64,000 nucleotides of DNA from Ignavibacteriota bacterium (GCA_016707525.1 JADJHP010000008.1:1-64000), one strand, 5' to 3'; counted from the stretch's first letter, positions 1 through 7,929 are shown. A program made the numbers and translations. Notes: generated by a model not told the origin, from the letters alone.

Positions 1-162
1 CTAACATCTATTAGACTGTACATCCTATCGTAAAACACAAATTGCATGAGTACTATATGTGAATGTAGTGTTACAGCCCCACATGCAATGCTGCGCGGAT
101 GCAATGTAGCGTAACAGCTAAGGACGATGGGCTGCATCCGTGATCACAGCGATGAGCACACC
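1..162 (-). other. possible attI region next to the integron integrase
   Basis: This AT-rich stretch lies 5' of the integron integrase. Read on the minus strand, away from intI, it ends at the window edge with GTTAG, which fits the start of the integron core site GTTRRRY. Two 16-bp direct repeats, 62-77 and 103-118, differ at two positions (AATGTAG..., ...ACAGC). They could be integrase-binding repeats like those in known attI sites. In most integrons attI and the cassette array lie upstream of intI and face away from it, so cassettes would be to the left, outside the window. The core is cut by the edge, so this is inference. Confidence 0.35.
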
Positions 163-1125
163 ATGTCACAACCCAATCTCCTCGACCAGGTCCACACCCT
201 CGCCGCCCTCCGCCACCTGAGCCCCAGAACCATCGAAGCCTATACCTCCTGGATCAAACGCTTCATCCTCTTCCACAAGAAACGCCACCCCTCTACTATG
301 GGCGCCCCGGAAGTCTATACCTTCCTCGCCTACCTCGCACAATCGCTTAATGTCTCCGCCTCTACCCAGAATCAGGCCCTCAATGCCATCGCCTTCCTCT
401 ACCAACAAGTCCTCCAACTCGATCTCGGCGAGATCGGTGAGATCCCCCGCGCGAAACGCCCCAAACGCCTCCCCGTCGTCTTCTCCCGCGCCGAAGCCAA
501 ACTCGTCCTCACCCACCTCCACGGCACCGAACTCCTCATGGCAAGCATCCTCTATGGCACCGGACTCCGACTCACCGAATGTACCACCCTCAGGATCAAA
601 GACCTCGACTTCAATCAAAACCTGATCTATGTCCGCGAAGCCAAAGGAGCCAAAGATCGGGTCACAATGCTCCCCCAGAACATCATCCCCCACCTGCGCC
701 GACAGATCGTACTCGTGCGCGAAACCCATCGGAAAGATCTGATCGCGCACTACGCCGGAGCGACATTCCCCGAATCCCTCGAGCGAAAATATCCCTCCGC
801 CCCCAAACAACTCGCCTGGCAGTACCTCTTCCCCGCTTCACGACGCACCACCGACCCCCGCTCGAGTGGGGAACGCCGCCATCATATCGACGAAAGCGTT
901 CTCCAACGTGCAGTGAAAACCGCTATCCTGCGCTCGGGGATCACAAAGAACGGAAGCTGTCACACGTTCCGGCACTCGTTCGCAACCCGATTGCTGGAAG
1001 TGGGCTATGATATCCGCACCGTCCAGGAACTTCTGGGTCACAGCAACGTCCGGACAACAATGATCTATACCCACGTTCTCACGAAGGGCGGACTCTCGGT
1101 CCGAAGCCCTCTCGATGAGCCATGA
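163..1125 (+). CDS. intI: integron integrase IntI (tyrosine recombinase)
   Basis: Tyrosine site-specific recombinase of the integron type, which moves gene cassettes between attC and attI sites. The 320-residue reading has an N-terminal SAM-like domain (LSPRTIEAYTSWIKRFILFH). The catalytic set is Arg in TGLRLTE (about 136), HTFRHSF (His 267, Arg 270), LLGHSNV (His 293) and the nucleophile Tyr in MIYTHV (about 302). The extra IntI-specific patch, about residues 195-226 (YAGATFPESLERKYPSA ... WQYLFPASR), separates it from XerC/D. ATG 163 fits the family length; ATG 127 would add 12 residues and has an AGGA only 2 nt away. The gene looks intact. The class is not determined. Confidence 0.9.
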   Translation: MSQPNLLDQVHTLAALRHLSPRTIEAYTSWIKRFILFHKKRHPSTMGAPEVYTFLAYLAQSLNVSASTQNQALNAIAFLYQQVLQLDLGEIGEIPRAKRPKRLPVVFSRAEAKLVLTHLHGTELLMASILYGTGLRLTECTTLRIKDLDFNQNLIYVREAKGAKDRVTMLPQNIIPHLRRQIVLVRETHRKDLIAHYAGATFPESLERKYPSAPKQLAWQYLFPASRRTTDPRSSGERRHHIDESVLQRAVKTAILRSGITKNGSCHTFRHSFATRLLEVGYDIRTVQELLGHSNVRTTMIYTHVLTKGGLSVRSPLDEP

Positions 1126-1904
1126 GGAGGTGTGGATTGGTTGTGCGGGAAGTTCCCCCCAGGGAAGGTGCGGCCACTCATCGAAAAGAACGCGACAACT
1201 GGCAGATGGCTTAATATAGCGATGCCTCATCGGCTTGTCAAGGCAGCGTTGAACTCGATTTATTGATGAGGCAACGGGGACATTCACCCACCACCTGCGA
1301 AAACCGGACGTTCTGCCACAATGGATACCACATCTCTGCCTGGCGCCTGATTGCTTCCTCCAGGGACCAGCTGTATACTATGTGTCCCCCTCTGCACTGT
1401 TCCACACTGCTCACCCGGATAGTCGACTGGGCATTCCCGTTGCCCCAAACAGAACGAGAAGACACCGAAGACGAACGTCTGTGACATTGCCCGCGTGCGT
1501 CCCGGAGAGTGAGTCAGTACGTGCTGACGGCTGTTCACTTCATGAAACAGCTGACCACAAAAACGGCGTGTTTCACATAAGGAAGACGCACATCAGAGAA
1601 GATCCGTGCAAAGAGAGCCGCCTTTTGCCTTTGCGTTTCTCCCCCGTTCCAAGTATCTTTCTGCGTTGCGATCCAGTGGCAACGAGCTCCCGGTTCTTCC
1701 AAGTAGCACGTCCCACGTTTCCGGCACACCTGTCACCGAACTCCAGAAGGATCCGGCCTCACAAATGTGTCATCACTCTGGCATCCAACGAGAACCAGCC
1801 CGTGGCATCGCGACGCGTACGAACGTGCCCGGCCGACACCTGTTCCCGAACGACGCGGGATTCCTTTGATCGCACCACCGATATCCCCATTGAAGGGAAA
1901 TACC
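1126..1904. other. gene-free stretch after intI
   Basis: I see no convincing gene here: the open frames overlap on both strands and have no recognisable motifs. The one structured item is an inverted repeat, TGCCTCATC at 1223-1231 with GATGAGGCA at 1265-1273, 33 nt apart. A GTTGAAC inside the loop fits GTTRRRY, but no partner RYYYAAC was found, so this is not called an attC. A GAAGGGA ribosome binding site for the next gene lies at the right end. Confidence 0.4.
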
Positions 1905-3785
1905 ATGGGCCCCGTCAGGATCCCGATGATCACCATCTCACTGTATGTCCTGTCTCTGTTGTTCCCGCTGTCCGCCGTGGCAGAAGTCAATAACCAAGGA
2001 GCCGTTAGAATGGATGCAAAGCAGAAGGTGATCTTCACCTGCCCCACCAGTACTATCGAGGAGTTCCGCCGGTTGGCTCAACATGCGGCCGAACTCGGCG
2101 CTACCCACGTGTCGATCAGCGACCTCCCCAAAAGCCGGTGGCAGTGGGAACTGGACATGGACGATCCGTATCCCAACTGGGGTATGCTCGTCACGTCGAT
2201 CTTTAAGGTAGTGGTGCCGGACGAACTGAAACCCTTCCTGCCCGCCGACTATGCGAAGAAGAACCTGCAGATCGTGAAGGAACGCTGCGCCATTCTGAAA
2301 GAGCTGGGGTTGAAAGCGGCGTTCTTCGGCAAAGAACCGGCATGGCTGCCGGAAGCGGTCTACCAGGCCCATCCGGATTGGCGCGGTCCGCGCTGCGAAC
2401 ATCCGCGCCGCGCACGCCACACCTACTACGCCCCGTGCATCGACCAGCCCGAAGTGCTGGCCATGTATCGCAAGGCGGTGGCCGAACTGTGCCGCCAGGC
2501 ACCCATCGAGGTCTTCTCCCTGCTCACAAACGATTCCGGCGGTGGTATCTGCTGGAGCGTGAGCCTCTACCCCGGCCAGAACGGTCCGTCATTCTGCGAG
2601 AAGCGCTCCTATGCCGATCGTGTCATCGGATTCATGTCGACGATCCAGGACGGCGCCCATGACGCCGGCCTCCAGGCTGAGGTCTCCATGAACTACGGAG
2701 CCGGCCTTATCTCTCAGGCCGAAGTGGGCTCCGTGATCCCGCAGCTGAAACCCGGCCAGGCTCTCAATTTCAAGACCAGGGACGAATCGGTACCGACGCG
2801 CTTCATCGGCTACAATTTCTACGATAACGGCGTGGGCCCCGTCCTCGGTATCCCGCATGTCTTCCGCGTCGCGGAGCAGTTGCAGGATGCATGGGGCGAC
2901 CAGAAGACGAACCGGACGTTCATGCTCGATGAACCGAACGTGCCGGAATACTTCGAGCTGGTGAAGCAATTCCGTGCCAATCCGGCCACAACGATGATCG
3001 GACGCATGCAGAACATCCTGCGTACGGCCGAACATTTCGCCGGCCCGGACAATGCACATCACGTGATGCTGGCATGGGAGAAGATCAGCCGCGCGGCAGA
3101 GATCGTGCGCTGGCTCTCCGGCGACCCGGTCATGCTCGTCGCCACTGTGAACCAGCGCTGGATCACCCGCCCGCTGGTGCCCTTCCCCATGGAGCTGACG
3201 CCGGAAGAGAAAGACTACTACCGCAAGTACCAGTTCCAGGCGAACTCGGAGGAAGAAGCAGCGGACCTGATGAACCTGCAGGGCTTCGAAGTGATCAACG
3301 GCTTCTCGGGAACGATGATCGCCGGCACCCAGTTCACCATGGCGATCGGGCTGCTGCAATCAGCGATCGACGATCTTGCAAAGGTGACGAAGTCGCCGGA
3401 CGATCAATGGGGTGTGCTGCAGCATAGGGTGCGGACACTTATCTGCTTCTATCGCAATGCGCTCTACACCTGTCAGTATCAGGACATCCTGGACCGCTCA
3501 GATTACACGCACGCGCCCGTGGAAGAGAACATCTATCCCATGGACGGCGATCAGAAGCTGCGGGAGATCCAGATCGTGACGCGGCGCGACGTCGACAACA
3601 CGCTCGAACTGATCCGGCTGCTGGAGACGAGCCGTGTGCCTCTCGTGTTCACGGCACCGACCAAGGCAGAAGAGGACATCTTCACCCTGGGCCCGGATCT
3701 CGTCGATCAATTGAAGAAGAAGGTGGCGATCACCCTGAAGCACCAGCTGGAAGTGCATCGGCTGTATCGTCGCCGGCAGGGATAG
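1905..3785 (+). CDS. secreted glycoside-hydrolase-like protein of unknown specificity
   Basis: A 626-residue protein with a clear signal peptide (MITISLYVLSLLFPLSAVAEV). ATG 1905 follows a GAAGGGA ribosome binding site at the usual distance; the longer open frame upstream has no signal-like start. The body is rich in aromatic and acidic residues (DLPKSRWQWELDMDD, YYAPCIDQPEV, LLTNDSGGG, FMLDEPNVPEY), in the style of a TIM-barrel glycosidase of the alpha-glucuronidase/GH20-like kind. I could not assign a family or catalytic pair. It is probably periplasmic or exported and involved in carbohydrate breakdown. It stands alone and is followed by a strong hairpin. Confidence 0.6.
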   Translation: MGPVRIPMITISLYVLSLLFPLSAVAEVNNQGAVRMDAKQKVIFTCPTSTIEEFRRLAQHAAELGATHVSISDLPKSRWQWELDMDDPYPNWGMLVTSIFKVVVPDELKPFLPADYAKKNLQIVKERCAILKELGLKAAFFGKEPAWLPEAVYQAHPDWRGPRCEHPRRARHTYYAPCIDQPEVLAMYRKAVAELCRQAPIEVFSLLTNDSGGGICWSVSLYPGQNGPSFCEKRSYADRVIGFMSTIQDGAHDAGLQAEVSMNYGAGLISQAEVGSVIPQLKPGQALNFKTRDESVPTRFIGYNFYDNGVGPVLGIPHVFRVAEQLQDAWGDQKTNRTFMLDEPNVPEYFELVKQFRANPATTMIGRMQNILRTAEHFAGPDNAHHVMLAWEKISRAAEIVRWLSGDPVMLVATVNQRWITRPLVPFPMELTPEEKDYYRKYQFQANSEEEAADLMNLQGFEVINGFSGTMIAGTQFTMAIGLLQSAIDDLAKVTKSPDDQWGVLQHRVRTLICFYRNALYTCQYQDILDRSDYTHAPVEENIYPMDGDQKLREIQIVTRRDVDNTLELIRLLETSRVPLVFTAPTKAEEDIFTLGPDLVDQLKKKVAITLKHQLEVHRLYRRRQG

Positions 3786-3980
3786 AGGACGGCGGACGGC
3801 GCCCACAGCGGAACCGACCGTGGTACGTGGTTGCATCGCGGCACCTCCGGTGAAATGAATACCATCGCCGCGCGGTAGGTTGTGTGCTGCGCGGCCGTCT
3901 GTCAGTGTTCCCTCGGCCTATGCTCAGGCTTCGGCGAGGCCTCGCTCTTCCCGCAGACAGGGGATGGACCGGCACCAAAG

Positions 3981-4014
3981 ACAAGCGCCCGACGGATTCC
4001 CGTCGGGCGCTTGT
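3981..4014 (+). terminator. strong hairpin, probable terminator
   Basis: Perfect 15-bp stem (3981-3995 with 4000-4014) and a 4-nt loop ATTC, about 200 nt after the glycosidase-like gene. The following T-run is short (TTACTC), so termination strength is uncertain. Nothing else is recognised between 3786 and 4102. Confidence 0.5.
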
Positions 4015-4102
4015 TTACTCATCTCTCACCGGACGTTGCTCGCAACGCCCGGGATCTTGCCGTCTTCCTTCTTTCCTGCCGTCCCGCTTTGCGGGACGGC
4101 TC

Positions 4103-4147
4103 GTGCCCCCAACGAGATTCGAACTCGTGTTACAGGCTTGAAAAGCC
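4103..4147 (-). repeat. distal attachment-site copy (partial tRNA-Glu 3' half)
   Basis: A 45-bp copy identical to 7535-7579. It contains the acceptor 3' strand, T-arm, variable loop and anticodon stem-loop of tRNA-Glu but no D-arm or 5' acceptor strand, so it cannot make a tRNA. Sequence diverges at 4148. It marks the end of the integrated element far from the integrase. Confidence 0.85.
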
Positions 4148-4203
4148 GTTCACATGCCCGAAACCGTATCGCTTTCGCAACTTTTGGGGCTAAATTCAGC
4201 CGG

Positions 4204-4226
4204 TTTGTTAGCAGTTTTGTTAGCAG
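4204..4226. repeat. paired TTTGTTAGCAG repeats, left end of element
   Basis: TTTGTTAGCAG occurs twice in direct orientation (4204-4214 and 4216-4226), a 12-bp period, about 60 bp inside the left att copy. The same 11-mer recurs just inside the right att copy. Short direct repeats near both ends are typical arm-type binding sites of tyrosine recombinases; that role is inferred. Confidence 0.5.
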
Positions 4227-4312
4227 TCGCCCTGCGACAATCTGCGTTGGCTACCACAGATGATAACCGATTTCCCCGAACGAGTCAAGTCCGGATCAAT
4301 TGCGGCTGATTG

Positions 4313-4695
4313 TCATGTCGAGCGGAAGAGCAAACGCTGTGGATCCTCGACACCGGCAGAGCGGGAGAATACCCTCAGTCCGGATGGGGTCACATGGACG
4401 ATAGCCCGCATCCCGTCCAATTTCTCCTGGGCGATGTAGCAGGGGTCGTCCAGAAGGCTCTGCAAATGAGCGTCATTCCTTGTTCCCTGTGCGTTCATGG
4501 GCCATATTACCGGGAGATCGGTCTTTTTTTTTGAACCGGGGCCGGAGAACTTACCCCACTGGGCCCAACGATGACGTACCCTTTCTTTTGCTTCTCGAGC
4601 TGTTTCTTCTGCATTTCCGCCACCGCTTCCTGCTCATTGTCACCGTCATAGATCAATGCTTCCTTTGGTGCCTGACCGATCGCATTGCTGGCCAT
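4313..4695 (-). pseudogene. WGR-domain / ATP-dependent DNA ligase fragment, frameshifted
   Basis: Two minus-strand reading frames join across an A9 tract near 4530. The first, from ATG 4695, resembles the C-terminal end of a WGR domain (EAVAEMQKKQLEKQKKGY). The second continues as LPVIWPMNAQ ... YIAQEKLDGMRAIVHV. EKLDGMR matches the nucleotidyl-transferase motif I KxDG of ATP-dependent DNA ligases, whose lysine carries AMP, and FSRSAGVEDP follows as in that family. One base added or lost in the A-tract would restore the frame. The remaining ligase core is missing after about 4313, so this is a remnant. Its 5' end abuts the ion-channel fragment on the other strand, which marks a junction. Confidence 0.6.
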
Positions 4696-5036
4696 TGAAG
4701 TTGTTGTTAGCGTTGATCCGGATACAAAATCAATCCTACAAGATTTAGATACATTCCTATGCATGCTCTTCTTCATTGATTTCCTGGTCAGTACCTACCG
4801 GGCAAAGGACCGCAAACGCTATCTATTGAGTTGGGGCTGGATTGATCTCATTTCAAGCATACCGGTTATCGAGCCTCTGCGGCTAGGAAGAGCAATACGG
4901 ATTGTCCGGATACTGCGCGTCCTCAGAGGTGTGCGAGCAACCAAGATAATTGCAGAATTTGTCCTTCGTCGTAGAGCTCAAGGGGCTTTCTTGGCAGCGA
5001 CATTGGCTACTATTCTGATTGTTACGATCTCGGCGA
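4685..5036 (+). pseudogene. voltage-sensor ion channel fragment (potassium-channel-like)
   Basis: Encodes part of a six-helix ion channel: S2 (LCMLFFIDFLVSTYRA), S3 (YLLSWGWIDLISSIPV) and an S4 voltage sensor with regularly spaced arginines (RLGRAIRIVRILRVLRGVR), then the start of S5 (LAATLATILIVTIS). The N-terminal S1 is incomplete and the pore helix with its TVGYG filter is absent. After about 5036 the frame no longer looks like a channel, while another frame (YDLGELYYEQQYKERAV) looks like the tail of an unrelated protein up to about 5100. A recombination junction is likely. Not functional as it stands. Confidence 0.6.
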
Positions 5037-5120
5037 ACTCTACTACGAACAACAATACAAGGAACGTGCCGTACGTACCCGGGATGCCAACACCCCCTTG
5101 AGTTCCTTGAGAGGATAGTC

Positions 5121-5807
5121 TCAAAGCAGGTTGAAGAACAAGCCTACATCAAGGCAGACCCCATTGAAGTACGTATTGAACCAGGGATTGTCTTCTTGGT
5201 GATTGCCGATCCTGGTGAAATTGTATCGAGCGCCGATGTCCAGCGCCAGAAGTGAGGTGAGGTCGATCGTTGCGCCTCCGAGCACGGCAAGGCCCCAGTA
5301 GTTAAACCCGAAATTTGGGATTTCACTTTCATGGACCCCTATAAGCCTGAATCGAGTCCACAAGGCTCGCGCCCCGATGTAAGGACGAACGGGCCCTGAA
5401 AGAAAAGACCATTGTGCTCCCGCCGATATTGTGTAAAGATGGCTTGAAATGTCAATTCGCGTTGGAGGATCGGGATCCCACGGACGCAGACTCATCACGC
5501 CGGTGCCGGCGAGCTTTGAGTAAGAAGCATCAGCTGCAAACGCGAGGCCTCCCGGAGTCGGCGAATACCGGACTTCAAGGCCCACGGTAGGCTCCCAGTG
5601 GTTAAATCCGAATCCGCCATTGGAACTAGTGTATACGTCTGGATAGTGAGAGGATTCCGTCGGCGAGACAAAGGATTCCGTCGAAACGGGATGAAGGAAT
5701 CCCCCTTTCAATCCAAGTCTTAGCGATTGTGCATTTCCCATGGACCAACCAATCGCAAGGACGAGTGCCAGGAGGAATAAGCAGGAAGGTGCTTTTATGG
5801 AAGCCAT
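5121..5807 (-). CDS. outer-membrane beta-barrel protein
   Basis: A 228-residue protein with a signal peptide (LFLLALVLAIGWSMGNAQS) followed by alternating polar/aromatic strands. These include LRLGLKGGF, PTVGLEVRYSP, LYTISAGAQW, PYIGARALW and LALDIGARYNF, and it ends in LDVGLFFNLL, the kind of hydrophobic tail seen in small OmpA/OmpW-like barrels. It is the only gene in the decayed tRNA-Glu element that appears complete. It may be cargo that is still used, or not yet broken. Its role is unknown. Confidence 0.7.
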   Translation of the reverse strand: MASIKAPSCLFLLALVLAIGWSMGNAQSLRLGLKGGFLHPVSTESFVSPTESSHYPDVYTSSNGGFGFNHWEPTVGLEVRYSPTPGGLAFAADASYSKLAGTGVMSLRPWDPDPPTRIDISSHLYTISAGAQWSFLSGPVRPYIGARALWTRFRLIGVHESEIPNFGFNYWGLAVLGGATIDLTSLLALDIGARYNFTRIGNHQEDNPWFNTYFNGVCLDVGLFFNLL

Positions 5808-6029
5808 TGTCGGTCCCCTTCATGTTTGAACTTGTCGTAAGTAGTGTGTGACAAGAGAGGCGGAGCGTTAATCGAAGGGTCGCAGCAATTCCTTCCAAGC
5901 TTTGTGCGAAGCGACATGGGTGACGGGTATGGTCCGTGCGTTTGACCAATGATACATCGATTCCTCAATAGTGTCAAATCCGGCGTAGGGATTTCTTCGA
6001 CCCACAATATCGGCGAGAAATGTTTACGC

Positions 6030-6298
6030 GGTACCGTCAGAGATTTTGTGTGTGAGCCGTTGCAGTTGGCTGGTGACAATGACACGTCCACGAACTGAAT
6101 CTGGTGCTGTCTCACCCGGTGCCACAGCGGCGGTGGACTCTTCCAGTTGGCTGCAACGTTGCGCAACTCGAGCCAGATCAGATTTGTCGCTGCTTCGTCG
6201 CTCAGGAAGTGTCCCCGGATCTGGACGGTCTCGCGCACGCGGCTGTCCAGTGCTTCGATCGCATTGGTCGTGACCAGACCACAGTGTCGATGCCAATG
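6030..6298 (-). pseudogene. IS256/mutator-family transposase C-terminal fragment
   Basis: The minus-strand reading TTNAIEALDSRVRE, RGHFLSDEAATNLIW, LELRNVAANWKSPP matches the conserved C-terminal region of IS256-family (mutator) transposases, where TTNAIE(S/A)LN and RGHFPSDEAA are hallmark strings. The reading shifts frame near 6085 and ends without the rest of the protein. The upstream two thirds, including the first catalytic acidic residues, are missing. Directly upstream on the same strand is an IS3-family end, so two insertion-sequence remnants abut. Confidence 0.7.
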
Positions 6299-6320
6299 TT
6301 GAGTTAGTTCTTGCCTTTCT

Positions 6321-6431
6321 TTAGACATTGGCAACCTGGAGAAAGGCACACGTTTCTGGTGCCGGTGGTCGGTATCCCAGTGAGCTGTGGGGCCTAACCG
6401 AGTTGTAGTGTTGCCTCCATCGTTGTTCACA
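6321..6431 (-). mobile_element. IS3-family transposase (OrfB) C-terminal remnant
   Basis: The last 36 codons before the stop at 6321 read RWRQHYNSVRPHSSLGYRPP then APET, the highly conserved end of IS3-family integrase-like transposases. The DDE catalytic core upstream is replaced by unrelated sequence, so only the end of the element remains. It is fused in frame to the clamp-like gene. Confidence 0.75.
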
Positions 6432-7055
6432 ACGGGCTGCAATCACCCCGCCTTCAACACCCGGATGAGCTCTTGGATTGGTTCGACCCAGATCTCCTGA
6501 ACCGAGCGATCCTTCGGTACGAAACTTCTCGATGGCGATCCTCAGGTGTTCCTCGCCGACATGTGCGTAGATCAGACCTACTGTACCCGTATCGCCCTTG
6601 ATCGGTTTCACCAGGACTGCTTCGGTGGGTTGTCCGCAGCTGAGGACAAGCTCCTCTGAACCCAGTGCATCCGCAAGGTTCTTGAGGTATGCGGCATTGA
6701 TACCGATCCTGTAATACTTCCCCTGATGAGCCTTCCGAAGCAAGCTGAATACTCTCGGAGGATTGTGCTTCTCGGGCCTCTGCATGGTCGTCCCGTCGGG
6801 CAATATCTGAGCCCCATTGAGACCTATGCGGATCGAATCCAGTCCCTTTCCGGAGACCTTTCGAGCGTGTTTCAATGCGTCGGGAGACATCCAACCAGCT
6901 TCGTCTTCGCCGTCCGTTGAGACAGGAACGATCGCCAGAATCCGTCCGTCTGTGGCGAGAGCATGCCGCTTGCTCACGAACACGTTCTGCAGGCTTTCTC
7001 GGTTACTGTCGGTTGACACCGCCTTTTCGATCTTGTAGCGTTTATCGATTTGCAC
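6321..7055 (-). CDS. chimeric ORF: sliding-clamp-like domain joined to IS3 transposase tail
   Basis: The open frame starts at GTG 7055 behind AAGGAGG. Residues 1 to about 169 resemble a beta sliding clamp-like protein of mobile elements: KRHALATDGRILAIVPV, then YYRIGINAAYLKNLADALG, EELVLSCGQPTEAVLVKPI and the domain-ending TVGLIYAHV. Residues 209-244 (RWRQHYNSVRPHSSLGYRPP) are instead the C-terminal signature of IS3-family OrfB, so insertion or deletion fused the two. The clamp part may still fold. The upstream 100 bp on this strand carry the tail of another broken reading frame (DDLSRRVNALEKKR). Function in replication is inferred only from resemblance. Confidence 0.55.
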   Translation of the reverse strand: MQIDKRYKIEKAVSTDSNRESLQNVFVSKRHALATDGRILAIVPVSTDGEDEAGWMSPDALKHARKVSGKGLDSIRIGLNGAQILPDGTTMQRPEKHNPPRVFSLLRKAHQGKYYRIGINAAYLKNLADALGSEELVLSCGQPTEAVLVKPIKGDTGTVGLIYAHVGEEHLRIAIEKFRTEGSLGSGDLGRTNPRAHPGVEGGVIAARCEQRWRQHYNSVRPHSSLGYRPPAPETCAFLQVANV

Positions 7056-7179
7056 GTTGTGCCTCCTTGATTAGTTCTTCGATATCGTTGTACGCCAGTT
7101 CGCATTCATGCTGCTCCGATCCACTCGAAGGTCGAGCGCTTCTTCTCCAGCGCGTTCACTCGCCGCGAGAGATCATCAA

Positions 7180-7466
7180 TCTCCAGTGGCAAGACGTCGA
7201 CATGGAAGAGGTGAGATCGAATGATCGCCGGTAGACATCAAGATTCCCTGGTGTGTAGAGCTGGCGGGCGTACTCCAGGAACTCATCCCTGAATTCGCTG
7301 AGACTCTTCCTGGGGATCGGGAGAGTCACGCCGGTAGGACGGGTTCGCAGGCTCTCCAATGCCGCACCTTTGGTGCGTTTGCCTGTACTCTGCCATTTGC
7401 GCTGGCCGGAGGGTCAGTGACTATACTATAATAGATACCGTTGGAACGCTTGAAGAGGGTGGGCAT
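7180..7466 (-). pseudogene. truncated tyrosine recombinase (element integrase)
   Basis: Starts at ATG 7466 with MPTLFKRSNGIYYSIVTD, a typical opening of island integrases of Bacteroidota. A frameshift follows, and the other frame continues WQSTGKRTKGAALESLRT and FRDEFLEYARQLYTPGNL, the SAM-like DNA-binding domain. The sequence is then cut at about 7190, before any catalytic R/H/R/Y residue. The gene begins 70 bp after the 3' end of tRNA-Glu and runs the same way, as expected for the integrase of an element inserted there. It is inactive, so the element is immobile unless helped in trans. Confidence 0.75.
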
Positions 7467-7489
7467 GCCTGCCTCTCTGCTAAAAACGT

Positions 7490-7509
7490 GTTAGCAGATT
7501 TGTTAGCAG
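7490..7509. repeat. GTTAGCAG repeats, right end of element
   Basis: GTTAGCAG occurs at 7490-7497 and TTTGTTAGCAG at 7499-7509, with the inverted CTGCTAA at 7477-7483, between the integrase start and the att copy. The 11-mer is the same as the pair at 4204-4226. These are candidate integrase arm sites. Confidence 0.5.
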
Positions 7510-7534
7510 GCGAACTGCAGCGGCTGTAAGTCGT

Positions 7535-7579
7535 GTGCCCCCAACGAGATTCGAACTCGTGTTACAGGCTTGAAAAGCC
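7535..7579 (-). repeat. proximal attachment-site copy within tRNA-Glu
   Basis: A 45-bp direct repeat identical to 4103-4147, covering the 3' half of the intact tRNA-Glu gene. The element kept the tRNA whole by supplying the 3' half at this end. Confidence 0.85.
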
Positions 7580-7608
7580 CGTGTCCTAGGCCTCTAGACG
7601 ATGGGGGC
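7536..7608 (-). tRNA. tRNA-Glu (anticodon TTC)
   Basis: A 73-nt cloverleaf: acceptor GCCCCCA paired with TGGGGGC plus discriminator A, D-arm with TCTAGAGG, anticodon arm CGGGC-TTTTCAA-GCCTG with anticodon TTC, and T-arm ACGAGTTCGAATCTCGT. CCA is not encoded. The 3' half is the integration target of the decayed element. tRNA-Arg lies 104 nt upstream on the same strand. Confidence 0.93.
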
Positions 7609-7712
7609 AGGAACAATGAAGAGTTCAGAGAGAAGAATAAAGAGAGAGGCGAATTTGCATTCCTTCTTCACTCTTGATTCTTCATTCTTAACTGTCCCGC
7701 TTTCCGGGACTG

Positions 7713-7786
7713 TGACCCCGCCGCGACTTGAACGCGGAACCTACAGCTTAGAAGGCTGTTGCTCTATCCAGTTGAGCTACGGGGCC
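7713..7786 (-). tRNA. tRNA-Arg (anticodon TCT)
   Basis: A 74-nt cloverleaf: acceptor GGCCCCG with CGGGGTC and discriminator A, D-arm AGCTCAACTGGATAGAGC, anticodon arm ACAGC-CTTCTAA-GCTGT with anticodon TCT, and T-arm CCGCGTTCAAGTCGCGG. It lies upstream of tRNA-Glu in the same orientation. A small palindrome GTCCCGCTTTCCGGGAC sits just downstream at 7694-7710. Confidence 0.93.
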
Positions 7787-7929
7787 ATTCCGCTGCCGCT
7801 GTCCTGCCGCCTCACGGCGACAATAAACGACGGGGCCCTCACAAGCCGACATTCCACCTCGCTCCGGCTTTGTGAGTCTGTAAATATAATGAATCCATTC
7901 CAAAAAGGCAAAAAAAATGTCGGGGTGCC

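Larger units (their letters stand above)
4103..7579. mobile_element. decayed integrative element in tRNA-Glu
   Basis: About 3.4 kb bounded by a 45-bp perfect direct repeat (4103-4147 and 7535-7579). The repeat equals the 3' half of the tRNA-Glu gene through the anticodon, the classic target of tyrosine-recombinase elements. The right end holds an integrase remnant that starts just after the tRNA 3' end and runs the same way. TTTGTTAGCAG repeats lie just inside both ends. Inside are gene fragments on both strands (ligase, channel, clamp-like protein, IS3 and IS256 transposases) and one intact outer-membrane protein gene. The DNA is more AT-rich than the flanks. The bounds are seen directly; that it once moved is inference from this architecture. 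Confidence 0.8.

Noticed and set aside
1223..1273. Inverted repeat as a possible integron attC
   Set aside because: A 9-bp stem is present and GTTGAAC fits one core, but no matching RYYYAAC was found at the other side.
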